NCBI RefSeq assembly: GCF_007830265.1
Contig: NZ_VLKE01000001.1
Span: 4,030,001 to 4,094,000, forward strand
Origin: Micromonospora olivasterospora
Lineage (GTDB): Bacteria; Actinomycetota; Actinomycetes; Mycobacteriales; Micromonosporaceae
Direction of reading: 5' to 3'
DNA: 64,000 nt
In this document: piece after piece, positions 26,767 through 34,864 of the stretch
How the letters are laid out: each line of letters starts with the position of its first letter
Numbering within the stretch: position 1 is the first letter of the stretch
The notes under the pieces: generated by a model
Told to the model about the DNA's origin: nothing
The model's input: only the letters and a program-made list of their open reading frames with translations
The model's database searches: none
Translations under genes and position numbers: made by a program

Positions 26767-27722
26767 CCTGGCAGTCACCCGCCCGGCTCTGGCTGCTGCT
26801 CGGCGTCCTCGCCGTCGCCGCCGGCTACCTGCTGGCGCAGCGCCGCCGCAGCCGGTACGCCGTCCGCTTCACCAACCTGCGGCTGCTCGACCGGGTCGCC
26901 CCGGACCGTCCCGCCTGGCGGCGGCACGTACCGGCGGGTCTCTTCCTGGCCATGCTGGCGCTGCTGGTGGTGGGCTTCGCCCGGCCCAGCGCCGAGGTGC
27001 GGGTGCCCCGGGAGCGGGCCACGGTGATGGTGGCCGTGGACGTGTCCACCTCGATGCTCGCCACCGATGTGGGGCCGGACCGGCTCAGCGCGGCCAAGGC
27101 GGCCGCCCGGCGGTTCGTCGACGGCCTGCCCGACGAGTTCAACGTGGGGCTGGTCGCGTTCGCCGGCAGCGCCGCGGTGGTGGTGCCGCCGGGCACCGAC
27201 CGGGAGTCGCTGCACGAGGGGATCGAGCGTCTGGCGGAGGGCAGCACCGGCGTGCAGGGCACGGCGATCGGCGAGGCGATCAACACGTCGCTCGGCGCGG
27301 TGAAGGGGCTGGACAGCGAGGCGGCGACGGAGCCACCGCCGGCCCGGATCATCCTGCTCTCCGACGGCGCCAACACCTCCGGCATGGATCCGATGGAGGC
27401 CGCCGCCGAGGCGGTCGCCGCGAAGGTGCCCGTACACACGATCTCCTTCGGCACCCCGTCCGGGTTCGTGGACCGGGGCGGTCGCCCCATCCAGGTGCCG
27501 GTGGACGGGCAGACGCTCAGGGCCGTCGCCGAGGAGACCGGGGGCGGCTTCCACGAGGCGTCCAGCAGCGAGGAGCTGCGCGCCGTATACGACGACATCG
27601 GCACGTCGGTGGGCTACCGCAAGGAACGGCAGGACATCTCCGCCCGGTTCATCGGCCTCGGGCTGGTCCTGGCCATGGGTGCCGCGGCGGGGTCGATGCG
27701 CTGGTTCTCCCGGCTGCCCTGA
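26763..27722 (+). CDS. VWA-domain membrane protein (BatA-like)
   Basis: 319 residues. N-terminal membrane segment (LWLLLGVLAVAAGYLLAQ), a second near residue 60 (AGLFLAMLALLVVGF), then a VWA domain with intact MIDAS DVSTSM, LVAFAGSAAVVVPPGTD, IILLSDGANTSG, and a final membrane segment (FIGLGLVLAMGAAAG). Same frame as moxR but a separate gene. Completes a moxR-DUF58-VWA operon; likely a metal-binding scaffold at the membrane. GC-rich hairpins follow at about 27724-27770. Confidence 0.9.
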   Translation: MTWQSPARLWLLLGVLAVAAGYLLAQRRRSRYAVRFTNLRLLDRVAPDRPAWRRHVPAGLFLAMLALLVVGFARPSAEVRVPRERATVMVAVDVSTSMLATDVGPDRLSAAKAAARRFVDGLPDEFNVGLVAFAGSAAVVVPPGTDRESLHEGIERLAEGSTGVQGTAIGEAINTSLGAVKGLDSEAATEPPPARIILLSDGANTSGMDPMEAAAEAVAAKVPVHTISFGTPSGFVDRGGRPIQVPVDGQTLRAVAEETGGGFHEASSSEELRAVYDDIGTSVGYRKERQDISARFIGLGLVLAMGAAAGSMRWFSRLP

Positions 27723-27819
27723 GCGGCCGGGGAGGCGGGGCGCCCCGGCCGGCGGGCCGCCGGCCCCGAACCGGGACGAGGCGGACATCCGGCGGTGACG
27801 AGGACGTGAGGAGCGACGG

Positions 27820-28683
27820 ATGGCAGTGCAGACCGGACTGGGCGAGCCGCGCGGGCCGTGGTTCGTCTCACCCGAGCTGGACCCGGACGGGCGGGCGCGG
27901 TGGGACGTACCCGACGGGGGTGGTGGCGGCCACCGGCGGGGCTGGCGGGGACGGTTGCTGGCCGCGGCCGGCGTGGTCGCCCTCTCGACCCTCTCCGGCG
28001 CGGCGGCCGGCGCCTGGGTCGCCGACCAGACCGGTACGCCGGGGCCGACGGCGGCGTCCGCGGCCCCGGTGCCCGCGGAGCTGGTGACCGCCGCCGAGCG
28101 GACCGTGCCCGGCGTCGTGTCGGTCATGGTCGGGGGCGGCTCCGGCGCGTCGGCGACCGGTTCCGGATTCGCGATCGACGACCAGCAGCACCTGATCACC
28201 AACGACCACATCCTGGCCAAGGGCGGCGGGGGTGGGGTGACGGTGGAACTGCCGGACGGCCGGCGGTTCCCGGCCGAGGTGGTCGGCCGGGAACCGGACA
28301 GCGACCTGGCCGTGCTCAAGGTGCCCCCGGCGGCCCGGCTGTCCCCGTTGCCGCTGGCCAAGCCCGGCTCGACCCGGGTCGGCGAGCCGGTGCTCGCGGT
28401 CGGTTCCCCGCTCGGGCTGGCCGGCACGGTCACCGCGGGTATCGTGAGCGCGCTCGACCGGCAGGTGCGGCTGGGCACGAGCCGGCACCGCGCCGTGCAG
28501 ACCGACGCCTCGATCAACCCGGGCAACTCCGGCGGCCCGCTGGTCAACGCCCGGGGCGAGGTGGTCGGGGTGAACACGGCCATCGCCACGATCGACAGCA
28601 GCGGCTCGATCGGCATCGGCTTCGCCATCCCGATCGACCAGGTGCAGCAGACCGCCGACACCATCATCGGAAAGGGCGGCTGA
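27820..28683 (+). CDS. HtrA/DegP-like trypsin-type serine protease without PDZ domain
   Basis: 287 residues. A 40-residue cytosolic start, one membrane anchor (residues about 46-66), then a trypsin-like domain outside the membrane. Catalytic triad: His130 (LITNDHIL), Asp162 (DSDLAVLKV) and Ser237 (NPGNSGGPLVN). VLAVGSPLGLAGTVTAGIVSA is the family oxyanion region. It ends right after the protease domain, so the usual PDZ is absent. ATG 27820 has GAGGAG 7 bases upstream. It lies 97 bases after the VWA gene and may share its transcript. Role probably in envelope protein quality control. Confidence 0.9.
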   Translation: MAVQTGLGEPRGPWFVSPELDPDGRARWDVPDGGGGGHRRGWRGRLLAAAGVVALSTLSGAAAGAWVADQTGTPGPTAASAAPVPAELVTAAERTVPGVVSVMVGGGSGASATGSGFAIDDQQHLITNDHILAKGGGGGVTVELPDGRRFPAEVVGREPDSDLAVLKVPPAARLSPLPLAKPGSTRVGEPVLAVGSPLGLAGTVTAGIVSALDRQVRLGTSRHRAVQTDASINPGNSGGPLVNARGEVVGVNTAIATIDSSGSIGIGFAIPIDQVQQTADTIIGKGG

Positions 28684-28790
28684 CCTGCGGATCGGGCCAG
28701 CCGTGTGGGCGAAATAGGAAAATTGTCAGCGCGGCGGCGCGGCGCAGAGCCGTCATGGAAATACCACTCTCGGTATGCATACTGACGAGG

Positions 28791-29099
28791 ATGGAGCGAC
28801 CGGTCATTGCGGCCCTGCTGCTGGTGGGCCTGTTCGTCGGATGCGGAGTGGGCGCGGCGTACGCACGGGCGCGGCGCGGATGGAAGGACTACCAGACCGC
28901 GCGGAAGACGGTGCCGACCACGCGGCGCGTGGCCTGGGGACTGATCCGAGCGGTCACCACGAAGATCGGGGTGGTGGCGCTGCTGCTGGTCGGTGCGGTC
29001 GCGTACGCCGCCACCGCCCCCGACGACGACCGCGCCCGGCCGACGCCCGGGCCGTCGGCCACCCCGAGCGCCAGCCAGGAGGCCCGGGTCGGGCGATAG
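28791..29099 (+). CDS. Small membrane protein
   Basis: 102 residues. Two hydrophobic helices (PVIAALLLVGLFVGCGVGAAY and IGVVALLLVGAVAYAA) flank a basic loop (ARARRGWKDYQTARKTV), with a Pro/Thr/Ser tail. Unknown function. ATG 28791 is preferred because CATACT ends 7 bases upstream; an in-frame ATG at 28755 adds 12 residues. The TAG stop is part of the -10 hexamer of arfB. Confidence 0.7.
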   Translation: MERPVIAALLLVGLFVGCGVGAAYARARRGWKDYQTARKTVPTTRRVAWGLIRAVTTKIGVVALLLVGAVAYAATAPDDDRARPTPGPSATPSASQEARVGR

Positions 29100-29108
29100 C
29101 CTCGGGGC

Positions 29109-29531
29109 GTGGACGGACTGCGGGTGACCGACCGGCTGGTCGTGCCGGGCATCGAGCTGCGGGAGCGGTTCTCCCGCTCGTCGGGCCCCGGTGGGCAGGG
29201 TGTCAACACCGCCGACTCCCGGGTGGAGCTGAGCTTCGACGTGGCCGGGTCGCCGAGCCTGCCGGAGCCGCTGCGGGCCCGCGCGTTGGACCGCCTGGCC
29301 AACCGGCTGGTCGACGGGGTGCTCACGATCGCCGCGAGCGAGCACCGGGCCCAGCTCGCCAACCGCGAGGCGGCCCGCGAGCGGATGGCGGCGCTGCTGC
29401 GCGAGGCCGTCGCCCCGCTGCCCCCGCCGCGCCGCCCCACCCGCCCCTCGAAGGGCGCGAAGGAACGCCGCCTCGCCGACAAGAAGCGCCAGGCCCAGCG
29501 CAAGCGCGACCGCCGCGTCGACGGCGACTGA
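29109..29531 (+). CDS. arfB: Alternative ribosome-rescue peptidyl-tRNA hydrolase ArfB (YaeJ)
   Basis: 140 residues. Carries the release-factor GGQ motif in RSSGPGGQGVNTADSRVEL and a basic C-terminal tail (KGAKERRLADKKRQAQRKRDRR) that would enter the empty mRNA channel of stalled ribosomes. It hydrolyses peptidyl-tRNA when no stop codon is present. GTG 29109 lies six bases after TAGCCT (29097-29102), fitting a leaderless mRNA. Confidence 0.95.
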   Translation: MDGLRVTDRLVVPGIELRERFSRSSGPGGQGVNTADSRVELSFDVAGSPSLPEPLRARALDRLANRLVDGVLTIAASEHRAQLANREAARERMAALLREAVAPLPPPRRPTRPSKGAKERRLADKKRQAQRKRDRRVDGD

Positions 29532-29580
29532 CGACCCGGCGCCGCGCCGCCGGTCCGGGCGGCCGTCCCCGCGAATTCCG

Positions 29581-29609
29581 TTGAGCCGGGCACCCGCGCC
29601 GCGCAGAAT
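29581..29609 (+). promoter_or_regulatory. Promoter of the acetyltransferase gene
   Basis: TTGAGC (29581-29586), 17-base spacer, CAGAAT (29604-29609), six bases before the GTG at 29616. A leaderless transcript is predicted. Confidence 0.6.
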
Positions 29610-29615
29610 CGCCCG

Positions 29616-30197
29616 GTGCCTGACGAGCGGATCGCCCCCGACCTCGCGACCAAGCCCACGCTCGTCGGGGAGCGGGTGGCCCTGCGCCCGTTCACCGACG
29701 ACGACCTGGCCGGCCTGTTCGCCGCCCTGGCCGACCCGGAGGTGTGCCGGCTGACCGGCAGCCCGCCGGAGCCGTTCGACGAGGCGCGGCTGCGCGACTG
29801 GTACGGCAGCCGCAACACGCAGGCCGACCGGCTCGACCTGGCCGTGGTCGACCGGGCCCGCGGCGGCTGCGTCGGCGAGGTGGTCCTCAACGAGTGGGAC
29901 GCGCCCAACCGCAGCTGCAACGTCCGCACCCTGATCGGGCCCGCCGGTCGCGACCGGGGCCTGGGCACCGAGGCGGTCCGGCTGGTCGTCGGGTACGGCT
30001 TCGAGCGGCTCGGCCTGCACCGGATCTCGCTGGAGGTGTTCGCCATCAACCCCCGGGCCCGTCGGGTCTACGAGAAGGTCGGCTTCGTCGCGGAGGGGGT
30101 GCTGCGCCAGGTGCTGCGCGACGGCGACGACTGGGTGGACGCCACCGTGATGTCGATCCTGGCCCACGAGTGGGTGGCGCACCGGGGCCGCCCCTGA
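29616..30197 (+). CDS. GNAT acetyltransferase, RimJ/RimL type
   Basis: 193 residues. Contains ERVALRPFTDDDLAGLFAALADPEV, GCVGEVVLNEWDAPNRSCNV, the acetyl-CoA loop RDRGLGTEAVRLVVGYGFERLGLHRISLEVFAINPRARRVYEKVGF. Similar to enzymes that acetylate N-termini of ribosomal proteins or small amines. Substrate unknown. GTG start supported by a well-placed promoter. Confidence 0.88.
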   Translation: MPDERIAPDLATKPTLVGERVALRPFTDDDLAGLFAALADPEVCRLTGSPPEPFDEARLRDWYGSRNTQADRLDLAVVDRARGGCVGEVVLNEWDAPNRSCNVRTLIGPAGRDRGLGTEAVRLVVGYGFERLGLHRISLEVFAINPRARRVYEKVGFVAEGVLRQVLRDGDDWVDATVMSILAHEWVAHRGRP

Positions 30198-30220
30198 GCG
30201 CGGGCGCCCTGGCGGCGCGC

Positions 30221-30342
30221 GGCCAGCCTGGTCAGTCGTCGCCGAGCGCGGCCAGTCTGCTCAGCGGTCGCCGAGCGCGGCCAGTCTGCTCAGTCGTCGC
30301 CGAGCGCGGCCAGTCTGCTCAGTCGTCGCCGAGCGCGGCCAG
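30221..30342. repeat. Four 29-bp tandem copies of the 3' end of the adjacent gene
   Basis: Units at 30232-30260, 30261-30289, 30290-30318 and 30319-30342 (partial, real gene end). Each copy holds the last codons LAALGD-D and its TGA on the minus strand, so three spare stop-bearing copies lie beyond the stop. Unit 2 has two changes (AGCGGTC for AGTCGTC). A partial fifth copy (GGCCAGCCTGG) precedes. Strand slippage or error-prone repair is a likely origin. Confidence 0.85.
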
Positions 30343-31191
30343 CAGGCGGGCCCGGAGCGTCCCGGCCCGCTCGGCGAAGCCGCGCTGGGCGGCGGCGTAC
30401 TCCGCGCGTCCCTCCGGCGTCTCCACCCGCACCGGCGGGTACCCGAGGGCCGCCAGGTCGTACGGGCTGGCCCGCATGTCCAGCGTGCGGATCTCCCGGG
30501 CCAACGCGAACGCGTCCGCGACGAGCTCGCTCGGCACCAGCGGGGACAGCTTGTACGCCCACCTGTACAGGTCCATGTTGGCGTGTAGACAGCCCGGCTG
30601 CTCCAGCTCGTGCTGGCGCTCCCGGGTCGGGGTGAGCTGGTTCAACGGCCGGGCCGGCGCGGTGAAGAAGCGGTACGCGTCGAAGTGGCTGCACCGCACG
30701 CCCCGCTCCTCGACCACGGCCGCCGTCCCGGCGGGGCTCAGCCGCAGCGGCCACGCGTTGTGGCGTACCTCCTCCTGGGTCTGCCGGTAGACCATCGCCC
30801 ACTCGTGCATCCCGAAGCAGCCCAGGTGCGCCGGCCGGCCGGCGGTGGCCGCCAGCAGCGTCCGGATCCAGCCGACCGACTCGGCCCGCCGGGCGCGTAC
30901 CGCGGCGGTGTCGAGCGTGAGCCCGGCGGCGGTGGCGCGGTAGTCCCGGCCGAACTCGGCGGGATCCGCGCCGCGCAGCACCACCCCCGCGCCCGGGTGC
31001 CAGCGGCGCAACTGGGCGGGGCGGTGCGAGTAGTAGGTGAAGAGGAAGTCCTCCACGGGGTGCTTCGCGCCGGCCCGCCGACGGGCCAGGTGCGGCGCCA
31101 GCCAGGCGTCGACCCGCTCCTCGTGGGCCCGCCGCCGGGCCCGCCAGTCGGCCACGTCGAGCGGCGCGGCGGGGGCGAGAGCGGCGGTCAC
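30319..31191 (-). CDS. Conserved protein annotated elsewhere as 3-methyladenine DNA glycosylase
   Basis: 290 residues from GTG 31191, with TACGCT six bases upstream. Family features: HEERVDAWLAPHLARRRAGAKHPVEDFLFTYYSHRP, HLGCFGMHEWAMVYR, NAWPLRLS, HFDAYRFFT, REQHELEQPGCLHANMDLYRWAYKL-type block (here RERQHELEQPGCLHAN). I recall homologues in Streptomyces carrying the glycosylase name, but I see no helix-hairpin-helix motif that proves it. Conserved His, Tyr and Cys suggest an enzyme. A longer upstream frame is a shadow of the next gene. Confidence 0.65.
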   Translation of the reverse strand: MTAALAPAAPLDVADWRARRRAHEERVDAWLAPHLARRRAGAKHPVEDFLFTYYSHRPAQLRRWHPGAGVVLRGADPAEFGRDYRATAAGLTLDTAAVRARRAESVGWIRTLLAATAGRPAHLGCFGMHEWAMVYRQTQEEVRHNAWPLRLSPAGTAAVVEERGVRCSHFDAYRFFTAPARPLNQLTPTRERQHELEQPGCLHANMDLYRWAYKLSPLVPSELVADAFALAREIRTLDMRASPYDLAALGYPPVRVETPEGRAEYAAAQRGFAERAGTLRARLLAALGDD

Positions 31192-31239
31192 CGACCCAGC
31201 GTACGACCGCCGCCCGCCCGCCCCGTGTCGTGCCGGCCC

Positions 31240-31279
31240 GCGGCCCGCCTCGTGCGGCCCGCCTCGTGCGGCCCGCCTC
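31240..31279. repeat. 14-bp tandem repeat at the end of the membrane protein gene
   Basis: Unit GCCTCGTGCGGCCC at 31247-31260 and 31261-31274, with partial copies on both sides. The last partial copy enters the stop codon region of the minus-strand gene ending at 31278. Confidence 0.8.
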
Positions 31280-32747
31280 AGGGCACGTCCACCCGCACGC
31301 CGGCCGAGAACACCCCGCTGCGCAGCTCCAACTGCTCGGGCTGGGCCGTCCCGCCGACCGTGAACACCAGCGGCAGCACCATCCGGGTGCCGGCCGCGAG
31401 CGGCTGGGCGAAGACGTCCCGCCCCTGGTTGGCGAGCCGGGTGGCCGCCTCGTCGGTGCTCACCCAGGTGCCCCCCGGCAGGTACGCCCGCTGCATCTGG
31501 CCGTGCCAGGTCTGCTGCTGCGGCGTGACGTTGCGCACCCCGATCGTGGCCTGGCACTGCCGGCCGCCGCCTGCCGGCGGGCAGGTCACCCGGTAGACGG
31601 TGAACTCGAAGGCGGACTCGCGCAGCGGCACACCGATCACCCCGGTGGCGCTCTGGCCCAGCCAGGCGCCGCTGGTCGGCTGCTTGTTCGTGTCGATCGC
31701 GGCGACCCGCTGGGTCGCGGTCACCGCCGCCGCGAACACCACCCCGGCGAGAAGCGTCGCAGCCCCCGCCACCACCAGCCACACCGGCGGCCTGCGGCGG
31801 CGGGTCACGGCCGTCGCGGTCGCCGGGCGGGGGTCGTAGAGGGTGCCCCGGCCGGTCGTCCGGGGGTCTTCGGTCCTCGCCGCGGCCCCGGCCGTCGCGG
31901 CGGAGAGGATCTCGGCCCGCCGGCGCCGGCGGCGCTGCCACCACCAGAGCCCGCCCACGGTGAGCAGCAGCACGAGGGCCAGCGCGCCGAGCAGCACCGG
32001 GGGTCGCCGCCACACGGCCGCCCCGGTCACCTTGGCAGCCGGCACGGTCGGGCGGCTCCAGGTCGCGGTCGCGCAGTCGTACGCCCGACTGCCGTCGTTG
32101 CTGAAGGCGCAGGCCGGCGCGCTCAGCGCCCGGCCGGGCGCGGCGGTGGCGAGCGCGGTGTGCAGCGTGGTGCTGCCCCCGGCGGGCAGCTTGAGCTGCC
32201 AGGTGATCTCCGTGGTGGCGGACTGCCCGGCCGTGCGGCCGGCCCGGCCCCCGGGCGTGATCCAGGTCGCTCGCGTTTCGGCCGGCAGTTCCTGGCGCAC
32301 CGTGGTGTCCACCGGCAGCCTGCCCTGGTTGCGGACCTGGATCCGGTACCCCGGCGCCGGGGTGCTGGCGGGCGTCACCGCCACGGTCACGGTCGGCGGC
32401 GCGCCCTGGGTGGGCACCACCACCGACGGGGAGACCAGCGGTGGCGGCGCGGCGGGCGTCGGCACGGCCGAGCCCGAGGGTGACGGCTCCTCCGTCGGCT
32501 CCTCGGTGGCCGCCGCCGGGCGGGGGGACACGGTCGCCGTCGGCGGGGCCGGTGCGGGTACCGCCGTCCCCGGCCCGGCCGCCGGTGTCGTCGCGGCTGC
32601 CGGTGCCGGCGTGGCCGCCGCTGTCTGGGCGGGCCGCCTGGCCGCCGCCTCCGGGGCCGCCGCCGGCAGCGCCGGCAGGGCGGCGAGGACGCCGAGGCAG
32701 TGTACGAACACCGCGAGGGCCCTGTGGTGTCGTGTCGATGCAGGCAT
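31278..32747 (-). CDS. Large membrane protein of unknown function
   Basis: 489 residues. An N-terminal signal or anchor (VFVHCLGVLAALPALPAAA), a 90-residue Pro/Ala/Thr linker, a beta-rich domain (VTVAVTPASTPAPGYRIQV, LPVDTTVRQELPAETRATW) resembling a DUF11/adhesion-like fold with CAFSNDGSRAYDCATATW, a membrane helix (PPVLLGALALVLLLTVGGLWWW), a cytosolic basic loop, a third helix (VWLVVAGAATLLAGVVFAAAV) and a C-terminal extracytoplasmic domain like DUF4352 (FEFTVYRVTCPPAGG, CQATIGVRNVTPQQQTW). I do not recognise the whole. It may be a cell-surface assembly protein. Divergent from the FAH gene across a microsatellite. Confidence 0.7.
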   Translation of the reverse strand: MPASTRHHRALAVFVHCLGVLAALPALPAAAPEAAARRPAQTAAATPAPAAATTPAAGPGTAVPAPAPPTATVSPRPAAATEEPTEEPSPSGSAVPTPAAPPPLVSPSVVVPTQGAPPTVTVAVTPASTPAPGYRIQVRNQGRLPVDTTVRQELPAETRATWITPGGRAGRTAGQSATTEITWQLKLPAGGSTTLHTALATAAPGRALSAPACAFSNDGSRAYDCATATWSRPTVPAAKVTGAAVWRRPPVLLGALALVLLLTVGGLWWWQRRRRRRAEILSAATAGAAARTEDPRTTGRGTLYDPRPATATAVTRRRRPPVWLVVAGAATLLAGVVFAAAVTATQRVAAIDTNKQPTSGAWLGQSATGVIGVPLRESAFEFTVYRVTCPPAGGGRQCQATIGVRNVTPQQQTWHGQMQRAYLPGGTWVSTDEAATRLANQGRDVFAQPLAAGTRMVLPLVFTVGGTAQPEQLELRSGVFSAGVRVDVP

Positions 32748-32888
32748 ACGAACGCACCTCCGGAGCCCGACGCTAGGTGCGCCGACACGTCGTGCGGGTA
32801 CGAAGTCGGGAAGTCGGCCCCCGACGCCGCCCGTCGGCGTAGGGTGGCCCGCTCCCCGTCGTGCCCTTCAGCGTTCCCGTTCCTGTCC

Positions 32889-33019
32889 GTGTCCCCGTCT
32901 CCGTCTCCGTCTCCGGTCCCCGTCTCCGTTTCCGGTCTCCGTCTCTGTCTCTGTCTCCGTCTCTGTCTCCGTCTCTGTCTCCGTCTCTGTCTCCGTCTCT
33001 GTCTCTGTCTCCGTCTCCG
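32889..33019. repeat. GTCTCC/GTCTCT hexanucleotide microsatellite
   Basis: About 130 bases of pyrimidine-rich hexamers. From 32941 to 33018 there are 13 uninterrupted units of GTCTCT or GTCTCC, often alternating to give a 12-base period. It fills the 432-base gap between divergent genes (32748-33179), with no coding signal. The purine strand is a long GA-rich run that could form triplex DNA. Confidence 0.9.
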
Positions 33020-33179
33020 GTTCCGGGCGGTGCCCTGCCTTGGTCGTAACGGACCGTGACGCGTCCGGCGTGCCACGCGGTCGGGCGCGCCGCGCGGTCG
33101 GGCGTGCCGATCGGCGGTCCTGCGGGACGCCGTCGCCACCGGCGCGGCCCCGGGACCCCGCGGGGCTTAGATTGACCTG

Positions 33180-33983
33180 GTGCGTATCGCTCGTTTCGCT
33201 CATGCCAAGGGAATGTCGTTCGGGGTCGTCGAGGGGGAGCCGGAGGCGGGCCCGCAGGGCCTGACCATCGCGGAGATCGAGGGCCACCCGTTCGGGCAGA
33301 TCAAGTTCACCGGCGGCCGGTGGGCGCTGTCGGACGTCCGGCTGCTCTCCCCGATCCTGCCCAGCAAGGTCGTCTGCGTCGGCCGCAACTACGCCGAGCA
33401 CGCCGCCGAGCACGGCAGCGAGGTGCCCAAGGAGCCCCTGCTCTTCCTCAAGCCGTCCACCTCGGTCATCGGGCCACGGGACGCCATCCGGCTGCCGATC
33501 TTCTCGAAGCGCGTCGAGCACGAGGCGGAGTTGGCGGTGGTGATCGGGGCGCCGGGGGCGCGCCGGGCCGACCGGGCCGCCGCCGAGCGGGCGATCTTCG
33601 GCTACACCTGCGCCAACGACGTCACCGCCCGGGACCTCCAGCGGTCCGACGGCCAGTGGACGCGGGCCAAGGGATTCGACTCGTTCTGCCCCATCGGCCC
33701 CTGGATCACCACCGGACTCGACGTCACCGACCTGGAGATCCGGTGTGAGGTGGGTCGCAACCCGGAGGAGATGGAGGTCCGGCAGTTGGGCCGTACGCGG
33801 GACATGGTCTTCGACGTCCCGGCCCTGGTGTCGTACGTGTCGCACGTGATGACGCTGCTCCCCGGCGATGTCGTGCTCACCGGCACCCCGGCGGGGGTTA
33901 GCCCGCTCGTGGAGGGGGATACGGTCACCGTGAGTATCGAGGGAATCGGGGAGTTGACCAACCCGGTCGTGCCGGTCAGCTGA
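33180..33983 (+). CDS. Fumarylacetoacetate hydrolase-family protein
   Basis: 267 residues. FAH fold: VVCVGRNYAEHAAEHGSEVP, EPLLFLKPSTSVIGP, metal-binding Glu in VEHEAELAVVIG, GYTCANDVTARDLQ, DSFCPIGPWITT, DMVFDVPALVSYVS and LLPGDVVLTGTPAGVSPL. Homologues hydrolyse or decarboxylate acylpyruvates/oxaloacetate. A TAGATT (33168-33173) lies six bases before the GTG (leaderless). In related genomes gltX follows; here the tRNA genes follow directly. Confidence 0.88.
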   Translation: MRIARFAHAKGMSFGVVEGEPEAGPQGLTIAEIEGHPFGQIKFTGGRWALSDVRLLSPILPSKVVCVGRNYAEHAAEHGSEVPKEPLLFLKPSTSVIGPRDAIRLPIFSKRVEHEAELAVVIGAPGARRADRAAAERAIFGYTCANDVTARDLQRSDGQWTRAKGFDSFCPIGPWITTGLDVTDLEIRCEVGRNPEEMEVRQLGRTRDMVFDVPALVSYVSHVMTLLPGDVVLTGTPAGVSPLVEGDTVTVSIEGIGELTNPVVPVS

Positions 33984-34108
33984 CCCGTCAGAGCGGCGAG
34001 TTCGCAGGCAGAGGGCGGTTTCGGTAACCCGATTTGGCCTGCCGGCACGGGGAGGGTAAAGTTTCCCTCCGGTGCCGCAAGGCGCCGAACGGCACCGCAA
34101 GGTGCCGA

Positions 34109-34180
34109 TGGGGTATGGGGTAATTGGCAGCCCGACTGATTCTGGTTCAGTTAGTCTAGGTTCGAGTCCTGGTACCCCAG
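34109..34180 (+). tRNA. tRNA-Gln (anticodon CTG)
   Basis: Acceptor TGGGGTA (34109-34115) pairs with TACCCCA (34173-34179), discriminator G. Anticodon stem ACTGA/TCAGT around loop TTCTGGT gives CTG. T arm CTAGG-TTCGAGT-CCTGG. CCA is not fully encoded. Before it, 34040-34075 holds a GGAGGG/CCCTCC hairpin, probably the FAH terminator. Confidence 0.93.
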
Positions 34181-34314
34181 CAACCGATGTTCGCGAGAGC
34201 GTCGGTCGCTGGATTCACCGAAGAGCACTCCAGTCGGCCCGGAAGGGTCGATGGGGGGTTCTGGTAGGGTTCAGCGGCGCCGCCCGGTGGGGCGGCCAAG
34301 CAGGGAAAGGTTCT

Positions 34315-34387
34315 GGCCCCGTCGTCTAGCGGCCCAGGACGCCGCCCTCTCAAGGCGGTAGCGCCGGTTCGAATCCGGTCGGGGCTA
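34315..34387 (+). tRNA. tRNA-Glu (anticodon CTC), copy 1
   Basis: Acceptor GGCCCCG with CGGGGCT (first pair G-U), anticodon stem CCGCC/GGCGG around CTCTCAA gives CTC; T arm GCCGG-TTCGAAT-CCGGT. 73 bases. Confidence 0.93.
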
Positions 34388-34396
34388 CAGGCTCTC

Positions 34397-34427
34397 CGGC
34401 CCGTCTCATCCTCGATGAGGCGGGCCG
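34397..34427 (+). terminator. Terminator after tRNA-Glu copy 1
   Basis: A 14-pair stem: CGGCCCGTCTCATC (34397-34410) with GATGAGGCGGGCCG (34414-34427), one G-T pair, loop CTC. The 34428-34640 spacer contains a copy of the 5' flank of the first tRNA-Glu and nothing else recognisable. Confidence 0.75.
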
Positions 34428-34640
34428 TTCGCGTGTCCCGGCCTGCCGGCCTGGCCGCTGAGCCGGTGCGCGGCCTGCCCGCTTCCGTCGGATGGCGCAC
34501 TTCCGGCTGGGCGGCGTACTTCCGCTGGACGGCTCATTTCGTTGGGGCGGCTTGCCTGACCCCCGGCGGGAGCGCCCGGGGGCACGCCGCTAGACTACAG
34601 CGGCGCCGCCCGGTGGGGCGGCCAAGCAGGGAAAAGTTCT

Positions 34641-34713
34641 GGCCCCGTCGTCTAGCGGCCCAGGACGCCGCCCTCTCAAGGCGGTAGCGCCGGTTCGAAT
34701 CCGGTCGGGGCTA
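34641..34713 (+). tRNA. tRNA-Glu (anticodon CTC), copy 2
   Basis: Identical to copy 1 over all 73 bases. The 40-50 bases upstream (AGCGGCGCCGCCCGGTGGGG and the CAAGCAGGGAAA stretch) are also duplicated with one change, so the duplication includes the promoter-proximal flank. Confidence 0.93.
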
Positions 34714-34722
34714 CAACACGTA

Positions 34723-34752
34723 CGGCCCGTCTCGCTCGCGCGAGGCGGGCCG
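34723..34752 (+). terminator. Terminator after tRNA-Glu copy 2
   Basis: A perfect 12-bp stem CGGCCCGTCTCG (34723-34734) with 34741-34752, loop CTCGCG, then TTTCTC. Confidence 0.8.
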
Positions 34753-34864
34753 TTTCTCATGCCCCACCGTGCTTTCCCCACCCCACCCCACCCCCACCCC
34801 ACCCGCCGCCCGCCGCCCGCCGCCCGCCCCGCCCTCCCGCCGCCCGCCCTCCGCCCGGTTTCCG

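Noticed and set aside
24333..27722. A single 1129-residue protein
   Set aside because: It joins moxR and the VWA gene through a shadow of the DUF58 gene; better explained by a missing C near 25630 that hides the moxR stop.
32700..33264. Val/Ser repeat protein encoded across the microsatellite
   Set aside because: A hexamer repeat is open in several frames by construction; no start site or domain.
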